Counted from the first letter of the stretch, positions 35,901-44,667 are shown. The stretch is DNA of 64,000 nucleotides from Paeniglutamicibacter kerguelensis (GCF_017876535.1 NZ_JAGIOF010000004.1:62001-126000), one strand, 5' to 3'. The notes: a model not told the origin generated them from the letters alone. Numbers and translations: made by a program.

Positions 35901-37956
35901 GCAGCGCCTGGCCCCGGGCCGGCAGCTGGCCGGGATGGAGGGCGCGGCGGACCTGCTGCGCATGCTCGGACCACTGGGCATCGAAGCCGTTGCCGCGCGC
36001 CTGCGCGCTGAGACCGAGCCCGCCGAGATCGCGCCAGCCGGGACCGGGCAGGATACCGACGCCGCCCGGACCGCCCATGTGGCCCATGTGTCCCTGGCCG
36101 AAACGCACTTGCGGGGCCTGGTCCGCGCGAACAGGGCGCTGGAGGTGCGGCTCGGCGGCGGCGCCGTCTTCGCCGCCATCGAGGATGCGCCGCGGCTGCG
36201 CGACGGGCTGGGTGTGCCGTTGCCGCACGGGGTGCCGCTGGCCTTCATCGACCCCGTCGAGGACCCTGTCGGCGACCTGGTTTCACGCTTCGCCCGAACC
36301 CACGGGCCCTTCACCGCGGCGGATGTCGCCGCCGCCCTGGGGCTGGGCGTCGCGGTGGCCAAGGCCGCGCTGGACCAGCTGGTAGCCGAAAACCGGCTCA
36401 TGACCGGGGCGTTCAGGCCCGCCGAGCTCCTGGTGGAGGACGCCGCCGGGTTCCGGTCCGCACAGCTTGAGTATTGCGAGGCCGGGGTGCTGCGGATGAT
36501 CCGCAGCCGCTCGCTCGCGGCCCTGCGCGCCGAGGTCGAGCCCGTCGACCAGCCGACGTTCGCCAGGTTCCTGCCTGCCTGGCAGGGCATCGGCCAGGGG
36601 CTTTCCGGCATCGACGGGGTACTGGCCGTGGTCGAGCAGCTGGCCGGGGTACCCGTCCCGGCCTCCGCCATCGAATCCTTCGTGCTGCCGGTGCGCGTGC
36701 GCAACTACGCCCCGGGCATGCTCGACGAGCTGATGAGCGCCGGGGAGGTGCTGGTCTCCGGGGCCGGGGCGCTGGCCGGAACCGACGGCTGGGTCGCGCT
36801 GCACACCGCGGAAAACGCGCCGCTGAGCCTGCCGCAACCGGACCGCGACCACCTCGGGGCGCTGGCCCGCCGGCTGCTGGTGGTGCTCGATGCCGGCGGG
36901 GCCTACTTTGTGCCGCAACTGGCCCGGCTGGTGGCCGGGGTTCCCGACCCCGCGGCCGTCCCCTCCATCGTCCCCGGCGCGCACGAGGCATCCGGGACGG
37001 AGCCGCGCACAGAGGCGGTGCTCGAGTCCCTGTGGGAGCTGTTCTGGGCGGGCGCCGTCTCCCCCGACACGCTCGCGCCCGTCCGCGGACTGCTCTCCGG
37101 CGGCAAGTCCGCGCACCGTGCGCCGGCGCTGGCCCCCCGGGCACGCACGGCACGGCTCGGGCGGATGGCCATGCTGCGGCAGGGCAGGGCAGGGTTCGAG
37201 GCACCGGGTGCCGGCGATCCCGGCGTCATGCGCCTGCAGGGGCGCGAGCTGGGCCCGCGCTCCGGGTTCGGCGGGGTCCCGGAATCGGGCACGGGCCGCT
37301 GGGCGGCGCTGCCGCACCCCGTTCAGGACCCGACCATCAGGGCCCATGCAAGCGCCGAGTTCCTGCTCGAACGCTACGGCGTGGTGACGCGTGGATCGGT
37401 CGCCGCCGAGTCGGTGCCCGGCGGCTTCGGCCAGCTCTACCGGGTGCTCGGACGGCTGGAGGAGGCGGGCCATGCCCGCCGGGGCTACTTCGTCGAAAGG
37501 CTCGGGGCCGCGCAGTTCTCCACCTCCCCGACGATCGACAGGCTGCGCACCTTCGTGCGCGACGCTGGATCGGAGACGGGTCCGCCCGGCGCCCTGGCCC
37601 TGGCGGCAACCGACCCGGCCAACCCCTACGGTGCCGCGCTGGCCTGGCCGCAGGGACCCGGAGGGCACCGCCCGGGCCGCAAGGCCGGGGCCATGGTGGT
37701 GCTGTTGGACGGGCGGCTGGCCCTGTATATGGAGCGCGGCGGCAAGACCGTCCTCGATTTCGCGGGGGCCGGAGCGGCGGAAAACCTGCTCGACACCGCG
37801 GCTTTCGAGCTCGTTGCGGCCCTGCGCCGGGCCGGCATCGAGAAGCTTGCGGTGCACAAGGTCAACGGCGAACCCGTCTCCGATTCACCCTGGGGTGCCG
37901 CATTACGACGCGCTGGATTCTATTCCACCCCAAGTGGGCTACGGTTTAGGAGCTAA
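32965..37956 (+). CDS. lhr: Lhr-type ATP-dependent DNA helicase
   Basis: 1,663 aa superfamily 2 helicase of the long Lhr kind. Core motifs in order: Q-motif region (FAAPTPAQIGAWDAI), Walker A APTGSGKT (about 50-57), Ib TPESLYLML, DEVH (198-201), SAT (233-235), and motif VI QRVGRAGHQVG (about 467-477). The Lhr winged helix and beta-barrel follow, then a C-terminal half of about 800 residues seen in long Lhr proteins, where it is linked to nucleic-acid deglycosylation in some species (known of the family). It acts in DNA repair and is damage-induced in mycobacteria. TAAGCT ends 7 nt before ATG 32965, so it is probably leaderless; ATG 32962 is the alternative. Confidence 0.95.
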   Translation: MAKQPDPRHVLERFTPATRAWFEGAFAAPTPAQIGAWDAISTGRHALVIAPTGSGKTLSAFLWALDSFARTATEIMAPALPGLENGDRPAAATRPKTGGTHSAGTRVLYISPLKALGVDVERNLRAPLVGIKATAAHLGLAVPQVSVGVRSGDTPANERRKLVTNPPDILITTPESLYLMLTSRARESLAGVHTVILDEVHAVAGTKRGAHLALSLERMDALLGTPVQRIGLSATVEPREEVARFVGGGAPVSVIAPPITKTWDLSVRVPVEDMTDLPAAAAAHDLGPGSGLAPQASIWPHVEEQIVDLIEANRSTIVFANSRRLAERLTGRLNEIHESRVTGIDVDPGFAPGGIGSTGAEMTGGSAPRRVQPGSGMPAAMMAQAGMVSGAGEVGVVPLARAHHGSVSKETRAQIEDDLKTGVLRAVVATSSLELGIDMGLVDLVVQVESPPSVASGLQRVGRAGHQVGETSIGTFFPKHRADLLSTALTVSRMREGKIEKLHIPANPLDVLAQQTLAACALEDLDVEAWFDTVRRAAPYAGLPRAAFTATLEMLAGKYPSDEFAQLRPRIVWDRDTGTLTGRPGAQRLAVVSGGTIPDRGLFGVYLVGSEENSGAKGGRRVGELDEEMVYESRVGDVFALGATSWKIEDITHDRVLVSPAFGQPGKLPFWKGDTQGRPVELGAALGKFTAALVSMPEAAAREELAGIGLDAFASGNLLNYLGAQAEATSVVPSDKTMVVERFVDELGDWRVILHSPFGLPVHAPWALAVGARLHERYGLDGSAMAADDGIVLRVPAMDDEPPGAELFAFEPEEIEDLVTAQVGNSALFASRFRECAARALLLPRTNPAKRTPLWQQRQRSAQLLDVARKYPDFPIILETVRECLNDVYDLPSLKNLLALMGSRGISVREVQTRLPSPFAQSLLFGYVAQFLYEGDSPLAERRAAALSLDPALLNELLGRTELRELLDAQVILRTEAELQRLAPGRQLAGMEGAADLLRMLGPLGIEAVAARLRAETEPAEIAPAGTGQDTDAARTAHVAHVSLAETHLRGLVRANRALEVRLGGGAVFAAIEDAPRLRDGLGVPLPHGVPLAFIDPVEDPVGDLVSRFARTHGPFTAADVAAALGLGVAVAKAALDQLVAENRLMTGAFRPAELLVEDAAGFRSAQLEYCEAGVLRMIRSRSLAALRAEVEPVDQPTFARFLPAWQGIGQGLSGIDGVLAVVEQLAGVPVPASAIESFVLPVRVRNYAPGMLDELMSAGEVLVSGAGALAGTDGWVALHTAENAPLSLPQPDRDHLGALARRLLVVLDAGGAYFVPQLARLVAGVPDPAAVPSIVPGAHEASGTEPRTEAVLESLWELFWAGAVSPDTLAPVRGLLSGGKSAHRAPALAPRARTARLGRMAMLRQGRAGFEAPGAGDPGVMRLQGRELGPRSGFGGVPESGTGRWAALPHPVQDPTIRAHASAEFLLERYGVVTRGSVAAESVPGGFGQLYRVLGRLEEAGHARRGYFVERLGAAQFSTSPTIDRLRTFVRDAGSETGPPGALALAATDPANPYGAALAWPQGPGGHRPGRKAGAMVVLLDGRLALYMERGGKTVLDFAGAGAAENLLDTAAFELVAALRRAGIEKLAVHKVNGEPVSDSPWGAALRRAGFYSTPSGLRFRS

Positions 37957-38000
37957 GCGCAGGAATTTTCCCCCAAGCGCGGGATTCTCGGGCTAGTCTA

Positions 38001-38034
38001 GTGACCAGGGTCACCCGACTATGGGGGTCGGGTG
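38001..38034. promoter_or_regulatory. Overlapping dyads upstream of nei
   Basis: GTGACC-AG-GGTCAC (38001-38014), which also reads as GTGA-N6-TCAC, overlaps a second dyad CACCCGAC...GTCGGGTG (38012-38019 with 38027-38034). The two folds share bases and cannot form together. They lie between the lhr stop and the nei start. The second could be the lhr terminator, and the first a CRP-like site. Confidence 0.35.
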
Positions 38035-38062
38035 TCCGACTAGGCGATTGGTGGTAAAGACA

Positions 38063-38896
38063 ATGCCCGAAGGGGATACAGTTTTTCGCACGGCACGTCG
38101 ATTGGAGGCCGCGCTGGCCGGCAGGCGGCTGAGCGTCAGTGACTTCCGGGTTCCGGAACACTCGACTCTGTCGATCGTGGACTGGATGGTCGAGTCCGTG
38201 GTTTCACGCGGCAAGCATCTGCTCATCCGCGTCAAGCCACCGGCCAAGATCGCGGCCCCGCCGCTGAGCATCCACTCGCACCTGCTCATGGATGGGCACT
38301 GGGATGTCTATGCCACCGGCGAGCGCTGGCGCACCCCCGCGTTCAAGGCCCGCGCGGTGCTGGGCAATCCGGCCTTCACCGCCGTCGGCTTCGAGCTGGG
38401 GTTCCTCCACGTGCTGCGGACCACCGACGAGGTCGAGGTCATCGGGCACCTCGGACCCGACCCGCTGGGCCACTCCTGGGATCCGGACGAGGCGGTGCGC
38501 CGCCTGATGAGCAGCCCGGACCGGCCGATCGGCCTGGCGTTGCTCGACCAGAGGCTGATCAGCGGGCTGGGCAACATCTACCGCTCGGAACTGCTCTTTG
38601 TCACCAGGGTGCACCCGCGAACCCCGGTGGGCGCGATTGAGGACCTGGGCCACCTGGTGGACATCGCCCACCGGCTGCTGCACGCCAACAAGGACCGTGC
38701 GCGCCGGGTGACCACCGGCACCGACGGCATGAACCCCTATTGGGTGTACGGCCGGGAGGGCCTGCCGTGCATGCGCTGCGGCGGCTTGTTGCACAAGGAT
38801 ACGCTCGCCGAATCCCCGCGCAGCGCCGAACGCGACGTGTACTTCTGCCCGGACTGCCAGAACGTCTACGTTCCGACGAGTGAAACAGCGCATTAA
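38063..38896 (+). CDS. nei: Fpg/Nei family DNA glycosylase (endonuclease VIII type)
   Basis: 277 aa. The protein must begin MPEGDTVF so that Pro2 is the Schiff-base nucleophile and Glu3 the catalytic acid; this fixes the start at 38063. The H2TH helices (QRLISGLGNIYRSELLF) and a zinc finger C-x2-C...C-x2-C (about Cys236/239 and Cys262/265) near the C-terminus are intact. It removes oxidised pyrimidines from DNA. It directly follows lhr, which makes a small DNA-repair cluster, as is common in actinobacteria. Confidence 0.95.
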   Translation: MPEGDTVFRTARRLEAALAGRRLSVSDFRVPEHSTLSIVDWMVESVVSRGKHLLIRVKPPAKIAAPPLSIHSHLLMDGHWDVYATGERWRTPAFKARAVLGNPAFTAVGFELGFLHVLRTTDEVEVIGHLGPDPLGHSWDPDEAVRRLMSSPDRPIGLALLDQRLISGLGNIYRSELLFVTRVHPRTPVGAIEDLGHLVDIAHRLLHANKDRARRVTTGTDGMNPYWVYGREGLPCMRCGGLLHKDTLAESPRSAERDVYFCPDCQNVYVPTSETAH

Positions 38897-39002
38897 CGCA
38901 TCACCGGTCCTTGGGGGACGCGGCCCGGCGGCTCCGATGGGGGCCCGGGCTGCGTTGGTCCGCGGCCGGGTCCCTCGGCGGAAGCATGACACACTGGATT
39001 CC

Positions 39003-40109
39003 ATGGCCATGATCTCCCCCCTGCCCGTGCGCAACGGCGTCAACGCAACCCGGCTCCGCATCCCCTCCGCGGGGGAATGGGAGACGGTCTGCGACTACAT
39101 GCTGCACAGGTTCGGGCACGTGGACGAGGCCGGCATCGTGCGGCGTTTCGAGACGGGTGAGGTGGTAGGCCTGGGCGGGGTGCCGATCGAGCTCTCCACG
39201 CCGCTGGGCGAACACGAATTCATTTGGTACTACAGGAACCTTCCCGTTGAGGCGGAAATCCCGTTCACCGAGTCGGTCCTGCACCACGACGAGCACCTGC
39301 TGGTCATCGACAAGCCCCACTTCCTGCCCACCACCCCAGGCGGGCGCTTCATCCAGCAGTCCGCGCTCGTGCGCCTGCGCAACAGGGTGGGCAACCCTGA
39401 CTTGATTCCCATGCACCGGCTGGACCGGGCGACCGCCGGCGTGCTGCTCTTCTCCACCAACCCGGAAACCCGCGGCGACTACCAGACCCTCTTCGAACGC
39501 CGCGAGATATCCAAGACCTATGAGGCCGTCAGTGCCCTGGAGGACGTGGACGGCCGCCCGGCGGGCGAGGTCATGGGGGTCGGCGGGCTCGGCGGGCGCG
39601 CCGAGGACCGCAGCGGCAACTTCATTCCCGGCGCAGCGGGCCCGGGCAACAGCCTGCTGGACTCCGCGGGGCTGGAGGCGGCGCTGGAAGACCTGCCGCT
39701 GATCTACCGGAACCGCATGAGCAAGATCAAGGGCCAGCTGCGCTCGCTGGTGGAGGCCGGGGAGCCGAACGCCGAATCTCTCGTCGAATTGCTGGGCGTC
39801 GGACCCTCCGCCGGCAACTTCGCGGGGCTGAAGGTCGCGAAATTCAGGTTGAGCCCGCACTCGGGAAAAACCCACCAGCTGCGCGTGCACCTTGCCGCGC
39901 TGGGCCTGGGCATCCTGAACGACCCGTTCTACCCGACGCTGCTGGACTTGGCGCCGGATGACTACACCCGGCCGCTGCAGCTGTTGGCCCGCTCCATCTC
40001 CTTTGTCGATCCAATCAGCGGGGAGCCCGTCACCTACAGCTCCAAGCTTGAACTTTCCGAGTCCCCGGCGGCGCAGGCGCCGGGTGCGCCCGGGCTGGCC
40101 CTGGGCTAG
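39003..40109 (+). CDS. RluA family RNA pseudouridine synthase
   Basis: 368 aa. Catalytic Asp141 lies in MHRLDRATAGVLLF; KPHFLPTTPGGRF before it and GKTHQLRVHLAALGLGILND after it are the other RluA motifs. An insert of about 60 residues (VMGVGGLGGR to VEAGEPNAE) separates the catalytic halves and is longer than in E. coli RluA. No S4 domain is visible; residues 1-60 form a different N-terminal part. The target RNA is unknown. CACACT ends 7 nt before ATG 39003, so it is likely leaderless. It is probably an independent gene downstream of nei. Confidence 0.92.
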   Translation: MAMISPLPVRNGVNATRLRIPSAGEWETVCDYMLHRFGHVDEAGIVRRFETGEVVGLGGVPIELSTPLGEHEFIWYYRNLPVEAEIPFTESVLHHDEHLLVIDKPHFLPTTPGGRFIQQSALVRLRNRVGNPDLIPMHRLDRATAGVLLFSTNPETRGDYQTLFERREISKTYEAVSALEDVDGRPAGEVMGVGGLGGRAEDRSGNFIPGAAGPGNSLLDSAGLEAALEDLPLIYRNRMSKIKGQLRSLVEAGEPNAESLVELLGVGPSAGNFAGLKVAKFRLSPHSGKTHQLRVHLAALGLGILNDPFYPTLLDLAPDDYTRPLQLLARSISFVDPISGEPVTYSSKLELSESPAAQAPGAPGLALG

Positions 40110-40135
40110 GGCCGGACGCAGGGATGCTCGCCGGC

Positions 40136-40741
40136 ATGGAATCGACACTCGGGGATTTGCTCGATTCCTTGCTGGCCGGCGGGGATTGGTTCTACCCGGT
40201 GCTTTTCGTTCTGGTGGCCCTCGACGCCTTGGTTCCCCCAATCCCCAGCGAGGTGCTGGCCATGGGCACCGGGCCGATGGCCGCGGCGGGGCTGCTGAAT
40301 CCGGTGGCGGCGGTTGCCGTCTGCGCCGGTGCCTGTTTTACCGGGGATGTTGCCCTCTATGTGTTGTTCAAACACGGCGGGCGACACCTGGCCCGCTACA
40401 GGTGGGGCCGCTGGCTGCACCTGAACATGACACGCCTGATGCTCAAGCTCGGGACCGGTGGAACCTACGCGTCGCTGTTGGGCATGCGGTTCCTGCCCGG
40501 CGGGCGCAGCGCCTCCATGGCGGCGGCCGGAATCTCCCGCATCACGTGGCGTGTTTTTGCGCCTCTTGCGGCGGCCGGGGCCGTTCTGTGGGCGATCTGG
40601 ATGCTGCTGCTGGGGCGCCTGAGCGCCAGTGTCACAGGATTCCCTGTCTGGGCTTCCACCATCGTGGGTATGATTTTCGGTACGCTGGTCGGAATCGTAC
40701 TGGCTGGGGCCTTGGCCATGTACCGGCGACGAAGGGGTTGA
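40136..40741 (+). CDS. DedA family membrane protein
   Basis: 201 aa with about five hydrophobic segments. Features of DedA/SNARE-associated proteins: an acidic residue in the first re-entrant segment (VPPIPSEVLAMGTG), FTGDVALYVLFKHGG, and the Arg-rich hairpin GMRFLPGGRSASMAAAG. The family flips undecaprenyl phosphate or other phospholipids (known for members such as DedA/UptA). AGGG lies about 10 nt before ATG 40136; ATG 40124 has no room for a ribosome site. It is separated by only 2 nt from the coiled-coil membrane protein downstream, so the two are co-transcribed. Confidence 0.9.
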   Translation: MESTLGDLLDSLLAGGDWFYPVLFVLVALDALVPPIPSEVLAMGTGPMAAAGLLNPVAAVAVCAGACFTGDVALYVLFKHGGRHLARYRWGRWLHLNMTRLMLKLGTGGTYASLLGMRFLPGGRSASMAAAGISRITWRVFAPLAAAGAVLWAIWMLLLGRLSASVTGFPVWASTIVGMIFGTLVGIVLAGALAMYRRRRG

Positions 40742-40743
40742 GC

Positions 40744-42618
40744 ATGAGCACATCGGACACCCACACCACTGCCGCGTCCGCGGCGTTGGCCCGGCTTCGC
40801 AACGCCGCGTCCGGGTCCGAAAACGGGCCGACGGCACCTGCCCTCCCCGATGCCGACAGTTCCAAGTCGGCCCCCAACGCCAAGGCCCCCCAGGCGCAAC
40901 CGGCTCCGGCTCCGGCTCCGCCCGGCGCCAACCGGCCCTTGCCGGACCGGGTGTCCGAACGCATCGCCCATCCCGTGCCGCGCCACCACCAGGAAATCCC
41001 GCAGGACCTCGACGAAATCCTGCACCCCGCGCACCCGCAGCCGCACACGGGACCGCCCTTCAGGCACATGGACAGGCAGTCCGGATCCGGTGCCGATCCA
41101 GACGATCCGCACGATCCTGCAGCACCGGAAAAGGCCGCGGCCCGGACGGCAGCAATCCCGCCCAAGCCATCCACGGCCCCGACGCTTCCTGCCGCCCCGC
41201 CGGACACTGCGGCCCCGGCGAGTCCCGCCACCCCGGCGGACACCCACGAGGCAACGGCGGTTTCCGGAGGCTTCTCGCCGGTCAACAACTGGCTGGACTC
41301 CCTGCCGGAGCCCGAGTGGCAACGGATCGGCGACAAGATCTACGAATCCCCCGCAAAACTCAAGGCCCGGCTTGCACGGGCAAAGGATGAACACGCCCGC
41401 GCGGCCGAGGCGCGCGAACGGACCCGGCTGATGGACGCCGCCCATGCCGAGGCCCTTGCGGAGGAAGCCAAACGCGCCGAAGCCGAACATGCCGCCCGGC
41501 TCCGCGCCGAGCAGGAAGTCGCCGAACGGCAACTCTTGGAGGATGAACGCCAAGAGCGGATCCTGGAGCTGCATCGTCTTGAACAGCAGCAACTTGATCT
41601 ACAGCGCCTGGAACAACAGCGCTTGGAACAGCAACGCGTCGCCGCCGCCCAGGAATCCAACTTGGTGCCGTTGCCCGCCGTGGCACCGCCGGCACCCACC
41701 CGGACACCGACGGATCCCGCCCAGCTTGCGGCCTTGGTGGCAAGCGCCAAGGCCGCCATCGACAGGCAACAGGATCTTGCCGACGCCCTCTACGTCACCC
41801 CCTACACCCTGCCGGACACCTCTCCCAACCCGGAAGCCACCGCGCAGGACAGCATTCGGCGCCTGCTCTTCATGCTTGCCGCCGCGTTCATGGCCGTCAC
41901 AACGATCTTCGGCACCGGCAAGCTGGTGTCGGGTTCGCTGCCCGGCCGGGACACGTTGTTGTCCTTGGCACCCGCCGCCTACATGTTGTTGCCGGTGATT
42001 GCCGGCTGGTCGTTGCTGGCAGCGTGGTTCGCGCGGCGTCCTTCGCAGGGTTCGGCGGTGCGCCAGCGCGCCGTGGGCCGCACCTTCCCGACGGCACTGG
42101 CCGCTGCCGCGCTGTGGCTGGTGTCGGTGAACGCCGAGTCGCTTTTCCTTGCCTTCTGCACGGCCACCCTGGCCGCCGCGTTGTTGCTGGTGACGGTGCG
42201 TGAGCTGAACGGCCACACGGCCCGGAGCACCGCCGAACGCCTGCTCACCGACGCCCCGGCGGGTTTGATGGCAGGCTTCTTCCTGGTGGTGTCGGCGTCG
42301 TCCTTTGCCGAGCTTTTGCAGTCCTGGAACTTATTCGTGTTCCCCCATGTCTTTGCCTGCCTGATCGTTTTGGGCCTCGGCCATGTTGCCATAAGCCTGT
42401 CCCGAACCGAACGCGGGCGCATCGATCTGGCCTCCGGCTTCGCCTGGGGCATGTTCTGGTTGCTGATGCCACGGCTGCTTGGCCCCGACCAGTCGATCTG
42501 GGTTGCGGTGTTGGCCGCCATGACGGGATTTGTGGTGCTTGTGGCCACGGAGAACCGCCGCTACCAGATCACCCATGCCGAGCACCGGGCAGCCCGCGGC
42601 AAACCCACGGAATTCTGA
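40744..42618 (+). CDS. Unrecognised coiled-coil protein with multi-helix membrane domain
   Basis: 624 aa. Residues 1-175 are disordered and Ala/Pro-rich. A conserved-looking patch SPVNNWLDSLPEPEWQRIG follows near 185. Residues about 205-310 are a continuous charged coiled coil with Glu, Arg and a Gln-rich heptad stretch (LEQQQLDLQRLEQQRLEQQR). After a Pro linker, about seven membrane helices (360-600) resemble the TspO-like membrane proteins of actinobacteria (RSTAERLLTDAPAGLMAGFFLVV), though the match is weak. AAGGGG lies 7 nt before the ATG; the frame is also open upstream inside the DedA gene. It lies directly behind dedA. A possible scaffold linking a cytoplasmic rod to the membrane (inference). 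Function is unknown. Confidence 0.7.
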   Translation: MSTSDTHTTAASAALARLRNAASGSENGPTAPALPDADSSKSAPNAKAPQAQPAPAPAPPGANRPLPDRVSERIAHPVPRHHQEIPQDLDEILHPAHPQPHTGPPFRHMDRQSGSGADPDDPHDPAAPEKAAARTAAIPPKPSTAPTLPAAPPDTAAPASPATPADTHEATAVSGGFSPVNNWLDSLPEPEWQRIGDKIYESPAKLKARLARAKDEHARAAEARERTRLMDAAHAEALAEEAKRAEAEHAARLRAEQEVAERQLLEDERQERILELHRLEQQQLDLQRLEQQRLEQQRVAAAQESNLVPLPAVAPPAPTRTPTDPAQLAALVASAKAAIDRQQDLADALYVTPYTLPDTSPNPEATAQDSIRRLLFMLAAAFMAVTTIFGTGKLVSGSLPGRDTLLSLAPAAYMLLPVIAGWSLLAAWFARRPSQGSAVRQRAVGRTFPTALAAAALWLVSVNAESLFLAFCTATLAAALLLVTVRELNGHTARSTAERLLTDAPAGLMAGFFLVVSASSFAELLQSWNLFVFPHVFACLIVLGLGHVAISLSRTERGRIDLASGFAWGMFWLLMPRLLGPDQSIWVAVLAAMTGFVVLVATENRRYQITHAEHRAARGKPTEF

Positions 42619-42671
42619 CACCCGGAGTCCCGTGGCACGGTGTTCCAGCCCCAGCCCCCAAGGCACGGCGC

Positions 42672-42977
42672 CTAGCGTCGCAGCAGCACCCAGCGGCCCT
42701 TGACCCGGCGCAGCACCACAAGCTTTTCGGTCACCGCCACGCCCTCCACCGCCGCGCGCATCAGCGCGGCCGATTCGATGCCGCGGGCGTCGGGTTGTCC
42801 GTCGTCCTCCACGGTGTAGCGCACGGTGATGCGCGGGACCCCGGCGACCACGTCGAGTTGGTTCGCATCCACGTGGTGGCGTTCGGCCAGCGCCGCCACG
42901 GCCGTGTCCATGACGGCTTCCGGGGCGTGTCCCGGGCGCAGGCCCATGATGTTCAGTTGTGCACGGTATGAAGGCAT
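42672..42977 (-). CDS. Conserved small protein, unknown function
   Basis: 101 aa. Begins PSYRAQLNIMGLRPGHAPEAVMDTAVAALAERHHVDANQLDVVAG and ends VLRRVKGRWVLLRR. The alternation of strands and two helices suggests a compact alpha-beta fold of about 100 residues. There is no motif I can name. TAAGCT (42985-42990) ends 7 nt before the ATG and no Shine-Dalgarno is present, pointing to a leaderless gene. Divergent to the DUF1684 gene, with about 65 bp between starts. Confidence 0.7.
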   Translation of the reverse strand: MPSYRAQLNIMGLRPGHAPEAVMDTAVAALAERHHVDANQLDVVAGVPRITVRYTVEDDGQPDARGIESAALMRAAVEGVAVTEKLVVLRRVKGRWVLLRR

Positions 42978-43041
42978 GTCTTCCAGCTTAATGCGCGGAA
43001 CAGGCCCGGGGCGGGACCGCCAAAGGTGGCAGACTGGTTTC

Positions 43042-43818
43042 ATGAGTGCACCAACAGATTTCACCCAGTGGCGACGCATGCGCAACGAGGGTTTGGCCGT
43101 TGAATTCGGCTGGTTGACCCTGAGCAGCTACCAGTGGCTGCCCGGCACGCCGGGGCCCCTGGATTTGCTGCCCGGCTTCTGGAGCGCCGACGCCAATGGC
43201 GCCCACGCCGTGTTTGTCCCCGAGGACGGTGTCACCGACCCGGACGGCGAACCGCTGTCCGGCACGCTGGAAAAGCAGCTGGATGAGGACGAGTCGATCC
43301 ACTTTGTGCGCGTCGGCGACGTACTGGTCGAGCTGGGCGTGCGGGATGGGCGGTACATGGTCCGCACCCGCAACCGCAGCCATCCGACGCTACGCGAGTT
43401 CACCGGCGTGCCGGTCTTTGCGTACGACCCGGCATTCGTTGTCCAGGGCCGCTTCACCGCGTTCGAGCCCCCGCGCACGGTGCCGATCGGCAGCTTCCGC
43501 GAGGATGCGAACTTCACCGCCGAGCTGGTGGGCAAGGTCGAATTCGAGTTGGCCGGGCAGACCCATCGCCTTGCGGCGACCCAAAACGACAACGGTTCGC
43601 TGGTGCTGGCCTTTGGCGATGCCACCAACGGCATGAGCACCGCAGCCTGGCGCTTTGTCGGCATCCCGGCCCCGGCGGCCGACGGTTCCGTCACGATCGA
43701 TTTCAACCGCACCTTGAACTACCCGATGGCGTTCTCGCCCTATGCGGTCTGCCCGGCGCCCGCCGCGGGAAACCGCTTGGACGTCCCGGTCAACGCCGGG
43801 GAACAACTGCCCGAATAG
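43042..43818 (+). CDS. DUF1684 family protein
   Basis: 258 aa cytoplasmic protein. DUF1684 signs: DFTQWRRMRNEGLAVEFGWLTLSSYQWL near the start, a middle RVGDVLVELGVRDGRYMVRTRNRSHP, and the C-terminal DFNRTLNYPMAFSPYAVCPAPAAGNRL with Tyr/Asn-Arg conserved. No biochemical role is established for the family. CAGACT ends 6 nt before the ATG with no ribosome site (probably leaderless). It shares a bidirectional terminator with the SDR gene. Confidence 0.88.
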   Translation: MSAPTDFTQWRRMRNEGLAVEFGWLTLSSYQWLPGTPGPLDLLPGFWSADANGAHAVFVPEDGVTDPDGEPLSGTLEKQLDEDESIHFVRVGDVLVELGVRDGRYMVRTRNRSHPTLREFTGVPVFAYDPAFVVQGRFTAFEPPRTVPIGSFREDANFTAELVGKVEFELAGQTHRLAATQNDNGSLVLAFGDATNGMSTAAWRFVGIPAPAADGSVTIDFNRTLNYPMAFSPYAVCPAPAAGNRLDVPVNAGEQLPE

Positions 43819-43834
43819 ATTTTCGGTCGGAGCC

Positions 43835-43872
43835 ACGGAGGGCCTGCGGCGTCGATGCCGCAGGCCCTCCGT
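43835..43872. terminator. Bidirectional terminator between DUF1684 and SDR genes
   Basis: A perfect 16-bp inverted repeat (43835-43850 with 43857-43872), loop GTCGAT, between convergent stops. Confidence 0.88.
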
Positions 43873-43887
43873 TCTTGAACCGTCGCC

Positions 43888-44667
43888 CTACTTCGGTCCC
43901 ATGCGGATGGCGCCGTCGAGCCGAATGGTTTCGCCGTTGAGCATTTGGTTGGCCACGATGTGGGAGACCAGTGCGGCGTACTCCTCGGGCTTGCCCAAGC
44001 GCGCCGGGTGCGGAACCTGCGCGCCAAGCGAGGCCTGCGCCTCGGCGGAGAGCGAGGCCATCATCGGGGTCTCGAAGATGCCCGGGGCGATGGTCATCAC
44101 GCGGATGTAGTGGCGGGCCAATTCGCGGGCCAGCGGCAGCGTCATTGCGGCGACGGCGCCCTTGGAGGCTGCGTACGCGGGCTGGCCGATCTGGCCGTCG
44201 AAGGCGGCTACCGAGGCGGTGTTGATGATGACGCCGCGCTCCTGCGTGCCGGTTGAGGCATCGGTGACGGCATCCTGTGCGGCCATGGCCTCGGCTGCCA
44301 GCCGGACCACGTTGAACGTGCCGGTCAGGTTGATCGCGATGATCTTCTCGAAGTTCGCGAGCGGCAGCACGCCCTCGCGCCCCAGCACCTTGCCCGGGGT
44401 CGCAACGCCGGCGCAGTTGACGACCACGCGCAGCGGGCCGAGTTCCCGGGCCGCCGCGATTGCCGCGCGGACATCGTCTTCGTTAGTGACGTCGGCCGGC
44501 ACGAAGCGGGCCCGCTCCCCCAACGCCGCCGCCGTTTCCGCTCCCTTGGACGAGGGCAGGTCCAGCAGGACCACGTAGGCGCCGGCATCGTGGAGCGCCT
44601 TGGCCGTCGCTGCGCCCAGGCCGGAAGCCCCGCCGGTGATTAGCGCTACGGAATCGGTGATCTGCAT
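43888..44667 (-). CDS. SDR family oxidoreductase, 3-hydroxyacyl-CoA dehydrogenase (HSD10) type
   Basis: 259 aa classical SDR. Cofactor motif TGGASGLG (residues 11-18), VNCAG near 85, catalytic Ser/Tyr/Lys in [23 protein letters not shown], then [10 protein letters not shown]. The acidic DLP after strand two suggests NAD rather than NADP. Relatives with this GGASGLGxAT...APGxFxTPM...RLGxPEEYAxLV pattern act as 3-hydroxyacyl-CoA dehydrogenases in fatty-acid or branched-chain degradation. It is monocistronic; no beta-oxidation partner is adjacent. Confidence 0.9.
   Translation of the reverse strand: MQITDSVALITGGASGLGAATAKALHDAGAYVVLLDLPSSKGAETAAALGERARFVPADVTNEDDVRAAIAAARELGPLRVVVNCAGVATPGKVLGREGVLPLANFEKIIAINLTGTFNVVRLAAEAMAAQDAVTDASTGTQERGVIINTASVAAFDGQIGQPAYAASKGAVAAMTLPLARELARHYIRVMTIAPGIFETPMMASLSAEAQASLGAQVPHPARLGKPEEYAALVSHIVANQMLNGETIRLDGAIRMGPK

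Noticed and set aside
33598..36228. 876-codon minus-strand frame inside lhr
   Set aside because: Arg/Gln/His/Gly-rich composition typical of an antisense shadow in high-G+C DNA; lhr motifs are intact on the other strand.
36283..37857. 524-codon minus-strand frame inside lhr
   Set aside because: Same reasons as the frame at 33598: shadow composition and no start signals.
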